Shown here in pieces: positions 54,945-64,000 of a stretch of DNA of 64,000 nucleotides (position 1 is its first letter; the number at the start of each line of letters is the position of its first letter). The stretch comes from Trichocoleus sp. (GTDB lineage: Bacteria > Cyanobacteriota > Cyanobacteriia > Elainellales > Elainellaceae), in NCBI GenBank assembly GCA_036702865.1, contig DATNQD010000064.1, forward strand, positions 266,993 through 330,992, written 5' to 3'. A model generated the notes under the pieces. It did not search any database. It was given only the letters and a program-made list of their open reading frames with translations, and was not told the DNA's origin. Position numbers and translations under genes: made by a program.

Positions 54945-54991
54945 CCCAACGTCTCTCCCAACGTCTCTAGGTATGTCATCTATCCTAGAGA
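54945..54991. repeat. 12-bp direct repeat running into an inverted repeat
   Basis: CCCAACGTCTCT occurs twice head to tail (54945-54968). The second copy overlaps TCTCTAGG (54964-54971), which is inverted as CCTAGAGA at 54984-54991 with a 12-nt loop. It lies after the GntR stop. No T-run follows, so a terminator is doubtful. Confidence 0.8.
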
Positions 54992-55116
54992 TGGAAGTGC
55001 TCGTGGTGCTGTTGCTTCGCCCTGCTCAAAAGCTCATTAAACTACTCATTTGCTACCTGAAATGGATAAAGATCGAGCACTGATCACCTACTCGAATTAC
55101 AAACGTAACAAGAAAG

Positions 55117-58100
55117 ATGAGTACTACGATCGCTGGCTACAACCTGCTCGACGTTCTTTATGAAGGAGCTACCACCTGCGTTTACCGAGCCAAGGCGATA
55201 TCTGACAACAATCTGGGCGCAACGTCTGTCATCGTAAAAACGCTTAAAGCCGAGTATCCAACGATCGACCAACTGAATCGATTAAGACACGAATATCAGA
55301 TTCTACAAAACTTAGAAATCGAAGAAATTGTTAAGCCAGTTGCTTTAGAAAACTACCGCAATGGGTTAGCCCTCATTCTATCGGACTTTGATGGAGAATC
55401 ACTGGCGCAGGCGATCGCCGTAGGACGATTTAGATTAAATAATTTTTTACAAATTGCAATCCATTTAACTTCAATTCTGGCACAGCTCCATCAGCAAAAT
55501 ATTATTCACAAAGACATTAAACCTCATAATATCCTCGTTAATGAAAAAACTAATGAAGTTAGGCTCATTGACTTCGGTATTTCTACAAGCTTATTGAGAG
55601 AAGATTTGACAGTTAGTCAGGCGAATGTCCTTGAAGGAACGCTCTCCTATATGTCTCCAGAGCAGACCGGGAGAATGAACCGATCGATCGACTATCGCAC
55701 TGACTTTTACTCCCTTGGCATCACTTTTTATGAGATGTTGACCGGGCATTTGCCCTTTCCAGCAACCGATGCTTTGGAGATTATTCATTGCCACATCGCT
55801 AAAACGCCCGTTTCACCTCATCTTGTCAGTTCAGACATTCCAGAGGCAGTGTCCGACATTGTCATGAAGTTGCTTGCCAAAACGGCAGAAGACCGTTATC
55901 AAAGTGCCGCAGGACTGAAGGCTGACTTGGAAATTTGTCTAGAGATGCTGCAAACCTCTGGTGCAATTTCTCATTTTAAGGTGGGAGAGTTTGATTTATT
56001 TAGCCAATTTTTGATTCCAGAAAAGTTGTATGGGCGCGATCGGGAAGTGAGTTTGTTAATGGAGACCTTCGATCGGGTCAGTGCAGGCAAAACAGAAGTC
56101 ATGCTGGTCAAGGGTTACTCCGGCATTGGTAAATCGTCCCTCGTCAACGAAATTCGCAAACCGATTGTTGGCACAAGAGGATACTTCATTTCTGGGAAAT
56201 TCGACCAGTTCCAGCGCAATGTTCCTTACTCTGCGATTATCACTGCCTTGCAAGCGTTAGTAAAACAGCTCTTGACCGAAAGCGAAACCCAACTGACACA
56301 ATGGCAAACTAAACTTTTAGCTGCTCTGGGCCACAATGCCCAAGTCATCATTGATGTTGTTCCAGACGTGGAACTGATCCTTGGCAAACAGCCCGCTGCA
56401 TTAGATTTAGCACCTACAGAAGCACAGAACCGATTTAATCTCGTTTTCCAAAGCTTTATCCGTGTTTTTTGCTCGCCAAAGCACCCTTTAGTTCTGTTTC
56501 TCGATGATTTGCAATGGGCTGATTCTGCCACGCTCAAGCTGCTGGACGTGATCATGACCGATGCAGAGACAGGTTATTTGTTTTTAATTGGAGCCTATCG
56601 AGATAATGAAGTCAGTCCGAGCCATTCTTTAATGGTGACGCTGGATTCACTGCGATCGAAAGCCGTTGTCATTCATGAAATTACCCTGGCTCCCTTAGCC
56701 CTCGCAGATATTCACAATCTCATTGCTGACACGCTTCACAGTGAGGATGTCCAACCGTTAGCTGAATTAGTCATTCGCAAGACATTGGGCAATCCCTTCT
56801 TTGCGAATCAATTTCTCAAAACGCTATATCAAGAAAGTCTATTAACTTTCACAACTCCATCAAATTCAGATAAACCTTGCTGGCACTGGGATATTGCTCA
56901 AATCAATTCGATCGACATTACAAATAATGTGATCGAATTGATGATTCAAAAGTTGCGAAAATTACCTGAATTTACTCAGCAGGTGTTGCAGTTAGCAGCT
57001 TGTGTAGGAAACAAATTTGATTTACACACGCTTTCAATTATCTATAAGCGATCGCCAGTCGTCACCTATCAAGATCTTTTGCCAGCCATTGAAGAAGGCT
57101 TAGTATTACCAACCTCTGAATTCACACTTGCATCTGAAAACCTGATTGATATGCATTTCGTGAATCTGGAGTCCAGGTTTCTCCACGATCGGGTGCAACA
57201 AGCGGCATATGCCCTGATCGATGATAGTTCCAGACAAGCCACCCATTTGCAAATTGGTCGATTGCTGTGGAAAGACATATCAGCAGAAGCATTACCAGAA
57301 AAGACATTTGAGATTGTTGATCACCTCAATTTAGGAATCGAGCTAATCACAGATGAAGCAGAACGAATTGAAATCGCCAAACTTAACTTAACTGCTGGAC
57401 AGAAAGCCAAAGCAGCACTAGCCAATGCAATGGCAATCGAATATCTGCAAGCTGGCTTGGAGCTGTTAGTTGATTTAAGTTGGGATACTGAGTACGAACT
57501 GACCTTGTCACTGCATACCGAAGCAGCAGAAGCAGCATTTCTGAGCGGTGACTTTGCAGCAATGCAGAGATTGGTTGAAATCGTGCGAACCCACGCTAAA
57601 AAGCTATTGGACATTGTAAAAGTGTACGAAGTCCAGATTCAAGCTTATATGGGGCAGAACAAGCTGCTGGAAGCACTGAATACGGGGCTGCAAGTCTTAA
57701 AGCAGTTGGGGATAGAGTTTCCCGATTCGCCAAACCCATCTGATATTGGGCAAGCACTGGGAGCAACTGCAGCAATTTTGAGCGGAACGCGAACGGCAGA
57801 ATTAATTGATCTTCCTGAAATGACCGATCCTTACCATCTAGCTGCCATCAGGATTTTGTCAAGTATATTTTCTCCTTGCTATTCTGCCATGCCCTCATTG
57901 GTGCCCTTAACGGTATGCAAGCAGGTCGATTTATCCATTCAATATGGCAATGCTTCTGTGTCTCCCTTTGCCTATGCCGTATATAGTCTTCTGCTTTGTG
58001 GGGTCGTAGGGGATATTGAGCGGGGCTATGAGTTCGGTCAGTTAGCGTTACGTCTGGTGACAAAGTTAAATGCCAAAGAAATCGAAGCGAAGACATGCCA

Positions 58101-61100
58101 CTTAGTCCATGCTGGCGTTCAACATTGGAAAGAGCACGTCAAAAATACTTTAGAACCTTTTCTGTCAACCTTTTCGAGTGGGCTGGAAACTGGAGATTTA
58201 GAATATGCTGGCTATGCCATCATGGTCTGGAGTCATTACTCGTTTTTTGTTGGCAAGCAACTCATGCAACTCGAACGAGAGATAGCAACTTACACCAATG
58301 CTATTCATGAAATCAGCCAAGAAACAGCAGTTAACAATACAAAAATCTGTTGGCAAGCCGTCTTAAACATGACGGGGGAAAACCAAAATCGATGCCAGTT
58401 AAAGGGAGAAGCCTACGATGAAGAAAAAATGCTGCCGCTACATCAGCAAACCAACGACCAGCTGGCAATTCATTACTTATCCTTGCACAAGCTTGTGCTT
58501 TGTTATGGGTTTGAAAATTACTCAGATGCCTTGAAAACGATTCCGCAAATAGAAAGTTCTTTTGGCGCATCTGCAGGACAGCTCACGGTTGCTATCTTCT
58601 ATTTCTATGATTCGCTAGTACGGCTAGCTGTATGTTCTGAGGCTTCACAGTCTGAGCAACAGAGCATTCTTGGCAAAGTACAGGCTAATCAAGAAAAAAT
58701 GCAAACCTGGGCACATTTTGCCCCAATGAATCATTTGCATAAGTTTTATTTAGTTGAAGCAGAAAAGCATCGAGTTTTAGACGAAAAAGTAGAAGCGATC
58801 GAACTGTATGACAAAGCCATTGCTCTAGCCAAAGAAAACGAATATCTGAATGAAGAAGCGCTTGCTCATGAACTCGCTGCCAAGTTTTATTTAGCATGGG
58901 GCAAAGAAGCGATCGCCCAACTCTATCTCCAAAAGGCACATCATGCCTATCAAGTTTGGGGCGCTACAGCGAAAGTTGAGTATTTAGAAGAAAAATACCC
59001 TCAATTTTTTGCTAAAAGTTCAACTAAAAGCGGCACAAGAGCAACAAGCCCTCAAGGAACGACAAATCATCTTGAAACTGATAAAACTCTGGACTTAACC
59101 ACTGTCATGAAAGCAGCACAGGCTCTTTCGGGCGAGATTGTTTTAGACAAGCTGCTAACAACATTGATGCAGATTTTACTTGAAAATGCAGGTGCGGAAA
59201 CAGGGATATTAATTCTCGAAAAAGACGCAAAACTCTTTATTGAAGCGACTGGGCATGTTAATCAAAATGAAATTACGACCCAACAATCAATTGCTGTAGA
59301 AACGAGCCAGCAGTTACCACTATCAATTGCCAATTATGTGCGGCAAACACAGGAGAATGTTGTTCTTAATGATGCGACCTGTGAGGGAATCTTCACAACA
59401 GATAGCTACATTCTTGAGCGCCAACCACGATCCATTTTATGTGCGCCGATCGTGCATCAGGGCAAGCTCATTGGCATTCTTTATCTGGAAAACAATTTAA
59501 CAACAGGTGCTTTTACAGCAGAGCGAGTAGAAGTTTTACAGCTATTATCGTCTCAGGCAGCTATCTCTATCGAGAATGCACGCCTCTATCAAGATTTGGC
59601 AATCGCTAACTCACATTTAAAGCGATCGCATGAACAGCTAGAAGATTATAGTAAAACCCTGGAAGCAAAAGTAGAAGAACGAACGGTGCAGCTTCAGCAG
59701 GAGGTGCGCGATCGCCAACGGGCAGAAGAAACAGCCCACTCTGCAAACCAGGCTAAGAGCGAGTTTCTGGCAAACATGAGTCACGAACTCCGTACACCAT
59801 TGAACGGCATTTTAGGATATACCCAAATTTGTCAAAAAGACCGAGATTTATCTGAACAACAAAAGAACCGCATTGCCATCATTCATCAATGTGGAGAACA
59901 TCTGCTAACGCTGATCAACGAAGTTTTAGATCTTTCTAAAATTGAAGCTCGCAAGATGGAACTGTATTCACGAGAGTTTCATCTTGATGATTTTTTGCAG
60001 GGCATTGTGGAGATTTGTAAGATTAGAGCTGAGCAAAAGGGTATCCCGTTAATTTATCAGCCGCTATCTCCTCTACCTAAGGTAATTTGGGCAGACGACA
60101 AACGCTTACGCCAGATCTTACTCAACCTGCTTGGTAATGCCGTCAAATTCACTGAAACGGGCACGATCGTCTTTAAAGCCAGCTATCACGAACAAAAAAT
60201 GCGCTTTCAAGTCGAAGACTCTGGGATTGGCATTGCCTCAAATGAGCTGAATGAAATTTTCAAGCCATTTCAACAGGTGGGCGAAGATAGCCGCAAAACT
60301 GAAGGAACAGGATTAGGATTAGCCATCAGTGGTCAGCTGGTTGAAATGATGGGCGGAACGCTTCAGGTCAAAAGTACCCTGGGTGTGGGAAGCACGTTCT
60401 GGTTTGATTTAGACCTGCTGACCATGCATTCATCGGCGGATACTGCTCATGCTTTAAAGCGCAGGATTATTGGAGTCAAAGGCGACAAGCGGAAAATTTT
60501 AGTTGTAGACGACAAACTGACAAATCGTTCTGTTTTGGTCAACCTTCTGGAGCCGATCGGATTTGATGTATTGGATGCTGTGGATGGACAAGACGGACTG
60601 AATAAGGCACACAAGTTTCAGCCCGATGTCATTCTGATCGATTTAGTGATGCCGAATCTAGACGGTTTTGAGACAACGCGTCGGCTCAGAGCAACGCCAA
60701 CTCTGAAAGATATCATCGTGATTGCAGTCTCAGCTAGTGTCTTTGACTTCGATCAGCAACAGAGCATTGCGGTTGGCTGCAACGATTTTCTGCCGAAACC
60801 CATTCGAGAAGATGATCTTCTCCAAAAGTTACAAGAACACCTCAAACTGGAATGGATTTTCGAGAACGAGAACGAAATTAGGGAACCCTCTAAATATATG
60901 GACAAGCTGGAAAACAGTCAGGCGAGTCTTTTATCAGCTTCAGCTAACTTTGCAATTCCGCCTGCGGAGGAGATCGCCATTTTTCTGGATTTAGTCATGC
61001 GAGGAGATTTACGAGCCATCGCCAAACGAGCAACACAGTTAGAGGAGGCAAACCAGCAGTGGAGCCCTTTTACCACTCATTTGCGGCAGCTTGCCAAAGA

Positions 61101-61143
61101 ATTTAAGGGACGGCAAATTTTGGAATTTTTGCAGCAGTTTTAA
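55117..61143 (+). CDS. Giant hybrid Ser/Thr kinase - AAA ATPase - GAF - histidine kinase - receiver
   Basis: 2008 residues, a multidomain cyanobacterial signalling protein. Order: Ser/Thr kinase about 10-275 (HKD at 131-133 in place of HRD, DFG at 152-154); AAA/ATPase about 310-600 with Walker A GYSGIGKSS (K339) and Walker B VLFLDDLQWAD; a long helical, TPR-like region about 650-1310; GAF about 1335-1490; coiled coil; HisKA with MSHELRTPLNG (H1556); HATPase_c about 1655-1770; receiver about 1790-1910 with phospho-acceptor D1842; a helical tail. This is the build of proteins such as HstK of Anabaena. It is followed 9 bp later by a second hybrid kinase, probably coupled in function. Confidence 0.93.
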   Translation: MSTTIAGYNLLDVLYEGATTCVYRAKAISDNNLGATSVIVKTLKAEYPTIDQLNRLRHEYQILQNLEIEEIVKPVALENYRNGLALILSDFDGESLAQAIAVGRFRLNNFLQIAIHLTSILAQLHQQNIIHKDIKPHNILVNEKTNEVRLIDFGISTSLLREDLTVSQANVLEGTLSYMSPEQTGRMNRSIDYRTDFYSLGITFYEMLTGHLPFPATDALEIIHCHIAKTPVSPHLVSSDIPEAVSDIVMKLLAKTAEDRYQSAAGLKADLEICLEMLQTSGAISHFKVGEFDLFSQFLIPEKLYGRDREVSLLMETFDRVSAGKTEVMLVKGYSGIGKSSLVNEIRKPIVGTRGYFISGKFDQFQRNVPYSAIITALQALVKQLLTESETQLTQWQTKLLAALGHNAQVIIDVVPDVELILGKQPAALDLAPTEAQNRFNLVFQSFIRVFCSPKHPLVLFLDDLQWADSATLKLLDVIMTDAETGYLFLIGAYRDNEVSPSHSLMVTLDSLRSKAVVIHEITLAPLALADIHNLIADTLHSEDVQPLAELVIRKTLGNPFFANQFLKTLYQESLLTFTTPSNSDKPCWHWDIAQINSIDITNNVIELMIQKLRKLPEFTQQVLQLAACVGNKFDLHTLSIIYKRSPVVTYQDLLPAIEEGLVLPTSEFTLASENLIDMHFVNLESRFLHDRVQQAAYALIDDSSRQATHLQIGRLLWKDISAEALPEKTFEIVDHLNLGIELITDEAERIEIAKLNLTAGQKAKAALANAMAIEYLQAGLELLVDLSWDTEYELTLSLHTEAAEAAFLSGDFAAMQRLVEIVRTHAKKLLDIVKVYEVQIQAYMGQNKLLEALNTGLQVLKQLGIEFPDSPNPSDIGQALGATAAILSGTRTAELIDLPEMTDPYHLAAIRILSSIFSPCYSAMPSLVPLTVCKQVDLSIQYGNASVSPFAYAVYSLLLCGVVGDIERGYEFGQLALRLVTKLNAKEIEAKTCHLVHAGVQHWKEHVKNTLEPFLSTFSSGLETGDLEYAGYAIMVWSHYSFFVGKQLMQLEREIATYTNAIHEISQETAVNNTKICWQAVLNMTGENQNRCQLKGEAYDEEKMLPLHQQTNDQLAIHYLSLHKLVLCYGFENYSDALKTIPQIESSFGASAGQLTVAIFYFYDSLVRLAVCSEASQSEQQSILGKVQANQEKMQTWAHFAPMNHLHKFYLVEAEKHRVLDEKVEAIELYDKAIALAKENEYLNEEALAHELAAKFYLAWGKEAIAQLYLQKAHHAYQVWGATAKVEYLEEKYPQFFAKSSTKSGTRATSPQGTTNHLETDKTLDLTTVMKAAQALSGEIVLDKLLTTLMQILLENAGAETGILILEKDAKLFIEATGHVNQNEITTQQSIAVETSQQLPLSIANYVRQTQENVVLNDATCEGIFTTDSYILERQPRSILCAPIVHQGKLIGILYLENNLTTGAFTAERVEVLQLLSSQAAISIENARLYQDLAIANSHLKRSHEQLEDYSKTLEAKVEERTVQLQQEVRDRQRAEETAHSANQAKSEFLANMSHELRTPLNGILGYTQICQKDRDLSEQQKNRIAIIHQCGEHLLTLINEVLDLSKIEARKMELYSREFHLDDFLQGIVEICKIRAEQKGIPLIYQPLSPLPKVIWADDKRLRQILLNLLGNAVKFTETGTIVFKASYHEQKMRFQVEDSGIGIASNELNEIFKPFQQVGEDSRKTEGTGLGLAISGQLVEMMGGTLQVKSTLGVGSTFWFDLDLLTMHSSADTAHALKRRIIGVKGDKRKILVVDDKLTNRSVLVNLLEPIGFDVLDAVDGQDGLNKAHKFQPDVILIDLVMPNLDGFETTRRLRATPTLKDIIVIAVSASVFDFDQQQSIAVGCNDFLPKPIREDDLLQKLQEHLKLEWIFENENEIREPSKYMDKLENSQASLLSASANFAIPPAEEIAIFLDLVMRGDLRAIAKRATQLEEANQQWSPFTTHLRQLAKEFKGRQILEFLQQF

Positions 61144-61152
61144 GAGGTGTCC

Positions 61153-63513
61153 ATGAATACAAATATTGCTGAACAAGATGTCATTTTAATTGTGGATGAT
61201 ACACCTACAAACTTAGAGGTGTTGCTCGACTTGCTAGAAGCTGCTGGCTTCAAAGTGGTGGTGGCTGAAGATGGGGAAAGAGCGATCGCCCTGGCAGAAT
61301 ATGCTCCACCTGATTTAATTCTGCTAGACATCCTCATGCCAGGAATAGACGGATTTGAAACCTGTCGTCGCTTAAAAGAAAACCTGGGGACACAAGAAAT
61401 TCCAATTATTTTTCTGACGGCTGTTAGCGATAACGTTGATAAGGTCAAAGGTCTAAATCTTGGTGCAGTCGATTACATTACCAAACCGCTTAATCATGAG
61501 GAAGTTTTAGCGCGAGTCAATACTCACGTTCGGTTACAAAACCTGACCAAGCGATTAACGGAACAAAATGAGCGGCTAGAAAAGGAAATTCAACAGCGGC
61601 GAAAATTAGAAGAAGAACGCGAACAGGCATTTAAAGCACTACAGCAAAGTGAAGCTCGATTTAGACGTTTGATTGAATCTAATGTCATTGGGATTGTTTC
61701 TAGCACGATCGATGGCACCATTACAGATGCCAATGATGCTTTTCTTCAAATCATTGGATACGATCGCACCAATCTTAAAGCTGGGAAGTTAAACTGGCAG
61801 ACAATCACACCTCCAGAATATGCCCATCTTAATCAGGTAGCAGTGACAGAATTAAGCAAGACTGGAGCGTTTAGTGCTTATGAAAAAGAATACCTTCACA
61901 GGGATGGACACCGCGTTCCTGTCATGATTGGTGGGGCTTTACTGGATGAATCTCAACAGGCGATCGTTAGCTTTGTCCTTGACCTAACTCAGCATAAGCA
62001 AGCAGAAGACAAGATTCGTGAACAGGCGGCTCTACTGAACATCACCACAGACGCTGTCTTAGTACGGGATTTAGACGACAAAATTCAGTATTGGAACAAG
62101 GGAGCAGAACAGGTATACGGATGGAGCACTCAGGAAGCGATCGACCAAAACGCGAATAAACTTTTATATAAGCCAGACTTGCTTGAACAAGTTGAAATTA
62201 CTCAAGAAAGATTAATAGAATGTGGTACGTGGCAAGGTGAATTGCATCAAATCAATAAGCAAGGCAAAGAAATCATTGTTGCTAGCCGTTGGACTTTGAT
62301 GCGTGATGCACAAGGACAACCCAAATCTATTTTGACAGTCAATACAGACATCACTGAACGAAAACAGCTCGAAAGCCAATTTCTACGAACGCAACGGCTT
62401 GAAAGCCTGGGCACCTTGGCGGGTGGTATTGCTCATGATCTCAACAATATTCTGACCCCTCTTTTAAGCACCGCACAACTGTTACAGCTTAAGTTTCCTG
62501 ATGCTGACGATCGAAGCCAGCAGTTGTTTGAAATTATTGAAACAAACACCAGACGCGGGGCTGCTCTGGTTAAGCAAGTGCTTCAATTTGCTCGTGGCGT
62601 AGAAGGAAAACGGGCGATCGTGCAGGTCAAGCATTTGATCTACGAAATTAAGCAGATTGCTGAAAAAACATTTCCTAAACTCATCAGGGTGCAGACGAAT
62701 GTGGAGCCGGGGCTTTGGTTAGTATCTGGCGATGCCACTCACCTGCATCAAGTGCTGATGAATCTAGTTGTAAATGCTCGTGATGCGATGCCGAATGGCG
62801 GTACACTCACCATTTCTGCTGAAAATTTATATATCGATGAACACTATGCCCGCATGAATCTTGATGCATCTGTTGGTTCATACATTAGCATTACGGTCAC
62901 AGATAAAGGAACCGGAATGTCAGCCGAAATTGTGGATAGAATTTTTGAACCGTTTTTTACAACGAAAGAGATTGGTAAAGGAACAGGGCTAGGACTTTCC
63001 ACAGTGAGAGGTATTGTTAAAAGCCACAAAGGATTTATTGATGTGGTTAGCAAAGTGGGTGAAGGAACCCAGTTCAAAGTATTTTTACCAGCCGTAGAAA
63101 CATCTGTTTCTCTACAGGCAGAGCCTCTTAGCTTATGCAATGGAAATTTGGAATGGGTTCTTGTCGTAGATGACGAACTAGAAATTTTAGAAACAACTAA
63201 AGCTTCGCTAGAAGCCTATAACTACCGCGTACTGACAGCCAATGATGGAATTGAAGCAATTTCGCTTTGTGCTCAATACAAAGACAAGATTGCCGTGGCA
63301 CTAGTCGATATGATGATGCCATCGATGGATGGACTAACAACAATTCAAACCCTTAAGAAAATTGATCCGCAGATTAAAGCGATCGCAACCAGTGGATTAG
63401 TATCCAATGATAGATTAAGAGAAGCAAGCGAGATCAACAACTTTATCGCTAAGCCCTACACCATTCAAGAGCTATTGCAAACGCTACAGACTGTGATAGA
63501 AAGCCCGTTGTAA
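61153..63513 (+). CDS. Hybrid kinase: receiver-PAS-PAS-HisKA-HATPase-receiver
   Basis: 786 residues from ATG 61153, chosen because GAGG lies just before it; a GTG two codons upstream is the alternative. N-terminal receiver about 8-125 with D59 (LILLDILMPGIDG), a coiled coil, PAS about 160-275, PAS about 285-400, HisKA of the GGIAHDLNNIL type with H428, HATPase_c with GKGTGLGLSTVRG, and a C-terminal receiver about 668-785 with D719 (VALVDMMMPSMDG). The double-receiver form allows it to accept phosphate from the upstream giant kinase and pass it on. No DNA-binding output is in the pair. Confidence 0.93.
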   Translation: MNTNIAEQDVILIVDDTPTNLEVLLDLLEAAGFKVVVAEDGERAIALAEYAPPDLILLDILMPGIDGFETCRRLKENLGTQEIPIIFLTAVSDNVDKVKGLNLGAVDYITKPLNHEEVLARVNTHVRLQNLTKRLTEQNERLEKEIQQRRKLEEEREQAFKALQQSEARFRRLIESNVIGIVSSTIDGTITDANDAFLQIIGYDRTNLKAGKLNWQTITPPEYAHLNQVAVTELSKTGAFSAYEKEYLHRDGHRVPVMIGGALLDESQQAIVSFVLDLTQHKQAEDKIREQAALLNITTDAVLVRDLDDKIQYWNKGAEQVYGWSTQEAIDQNANKLLYKPDLLEQVEITQERLIECGTWQGELHQINKQGKEIIVASRWTLMRDAQGQPKSILTVNTDITERKQLESQFLRTQRLESLGTLAGGIAHDLNNILTPLLSTAQLLQLKFPDADDRSQQLFEIIETNTRRGAALVKQVLQFARGVEGKRAIVQVKHLIYEIKQIAEKTFPKLIRVQTNVEPGLWLVSGDATHLHQVLMNLVVNARDAMPNGGTLTISAENLYIDEHYARMNLDASVGSYISITVTDKGTGMSAEIVDRIFEPFFTTKEIGKGTGLGLSTVRGIVKSHKGFIDVVSKVGEGTQFKVFLPAVETSVSLQAEPLSLCNGNLEWVLVVDDELEILETTKASLEAYNYRVLTANDGIEAISLCAQYKDKIAVALVDMMMPSMDGLTTIQTLKKIDPQIKAIATSGLVSNDRLREASEINNFIAKPYTIQELLQTLQTVIESPL

Positions 63514-63525
63514 AGCCGATCGGCT

Positions 63526-63890
63526 TCAGATTAAAGCTAGGGCGTGTTTTAACGACTTTGCTTCAGGTTTAACGGTGTCTTCGGAAACTTGGCTGACTTT
63601 TCCTTCAAGCACGCCATAGTCTGGAATAAATGTAGATTTGAGATAGTGCCATCTGCCGTTGCCAAAACAGTTGTCTGGCAAAGCTCTAATTCGACTTGTT
63701 ACAGTTACGTGATTATGTTGCTTCAACTGTTTATTTACTTCGATTCGCTGTTGCACTAATGATTCTCGTTCTTTTTCTAGTGCAGCAAGATTTGCTTGTC
63801 CACCAGATCAGCAACAGTTGTGACTTGTCGCTCTTGATAGTCTCGATCTCGTTGGCTCAACCTCAAGGGGTGACAGCGAGGTCAGAAGGT
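63526..63890 (-). pseudogene. Degraded coding remnant, frame-shifted, unknown family
   Basis: The reverse strand codes for a coiled segment (LAALEKERESLVQQRIEVNKQ) and continues to HALALI and a stop at 63526. Upstream of about 63805 the frame hits a stop, but another frame continues with SQRDRDYQERQVTTVADLVDKQ, as if one frameshift had split a gene. No start codon with a ribosome-binding site is visible. I do not recognise the family. It may be the eroded end of a mobile-element or replication gene. Confidence 0.35.
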
Positions 63891-63923
63891 AAGCGTGGGA
63901 ATAGACAGAGACGACCCACAAGC

Positions 63924-63954
63924 TAAAAAATAGGGTGAATCCTCAGAATCACCC
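63924..63954 (-). terminator. Rho-independent terminator on the reverse strand
   Basis: Reverse strand GGGTGATTC-TGAG-GATTCACCC, nine base pairs with one T-T mismatch and a tetraloop, then TATTTTTT. It would stop a transcript coming from beyond the right edge of the window, or the remnant next to it. Confidence 0.65.
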
Positions 63955-64000
63955 CAAATTCTAAAAAATGTTGCCCTCATTCTATCAAGTTTGTCTCCAA

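Noticed and set aside
63513..63526. 14-bp perfect palindrome AAGCCGATCGGCTT after the last kinase gene.
   Set aside because: It has no loop and contains the CGATCG core that is abundant all over this genome.
1..64000. CRISPR arrays, tRNA, rRNA genes.
   Set aside because: No spaced direct repeats and no tRNA- or rRNA-like stretches were seen on either strand by eye.

Overview
The window is chromosomal DNA of a cyanobacterium. The palindrome GCGATCGC and its core CGATCG (HIP1) recur throughout, and several genes are typical of cyanobacteria: ycf23/DUF561, cofG, an ABC1 kinase, a DUF4112 protein and very large GAF/PAS sensor kinases. A filamentous Leptolyngbya-like lineage is an inference only. 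No rRNA, tRNA or CRISPR array was seen.

Layout. (1) 1-2048: the 5' end of a GntR-type regulator facing a hydantoinase/dihydropyrimidinase gene. (2) 2031-25100: housekeeping and signalling genes: three histidine kinases, an OmpR-type response regulator followed by an ABC permease, a histone-deacetylase-like hydrolase, an ABC exporter, a PhoX-like phosphatase, an ABC1 kinase, CofG, Ycf23, a CAP protein, a YbhB-like lipoprotein, a DUF4112 protein and xylulokinase. (3) 25244-35743: an Xre-cupin regulator facing an eight-gene operon with short spacings and three overlaps. Its first four genes look like heterotetrameric sarcosine oxidase, but the next four are a glutamine-synthetase-like enzyme and a three-part glutamate synthase. 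Together they match the N-methylglutamate pathway of methylamine use (mgdABCD-gmaS-mgsABC). (4) 35808-38268: a glutathione transferase, and a pirin facing a LysR regulator. (5) 38197-54930: an organic-nitrogen island. It has a PotABCD-type importer with two binding proteins, two amidases flanking a maleate-isomerase/arylmalonate-decarboxylase-like protein, two copies of 5-hydroxyisourate hydrolase (one lacking catalytic residues, one broken by an amber stop), OHCU decarboxylase, an aminohydrolase, a flavin reductase, a CASTOR/POLLUX-like channel, an IS1-like remnant and a GntR regulator. (6) 55117-63513: two giant sensor kinases in tandem. (7) 63514-64000: a degraded coding remnant and a terminator.

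How the parts may work together. The island reads as uptake and hydrolysis of ureide or amide nitrogen compounds. The neighbouring operon could turn released methylamine, or N-methyl groups, into glutamate, ammonia and one-carbon units. Two promoters of the island carry NtcA-type boxes (GTA-N8-TAC and a 5/6 match), each 22 nt from a -10-like hexamer. A weaker copy with the same spacing precedes the GntR gene at the left end. This suggests nitrogen control. The true substrate is not known from sequence: methylated purines or ureides, creatinine/N-methylhydantoin, and plain amides all remain possible.
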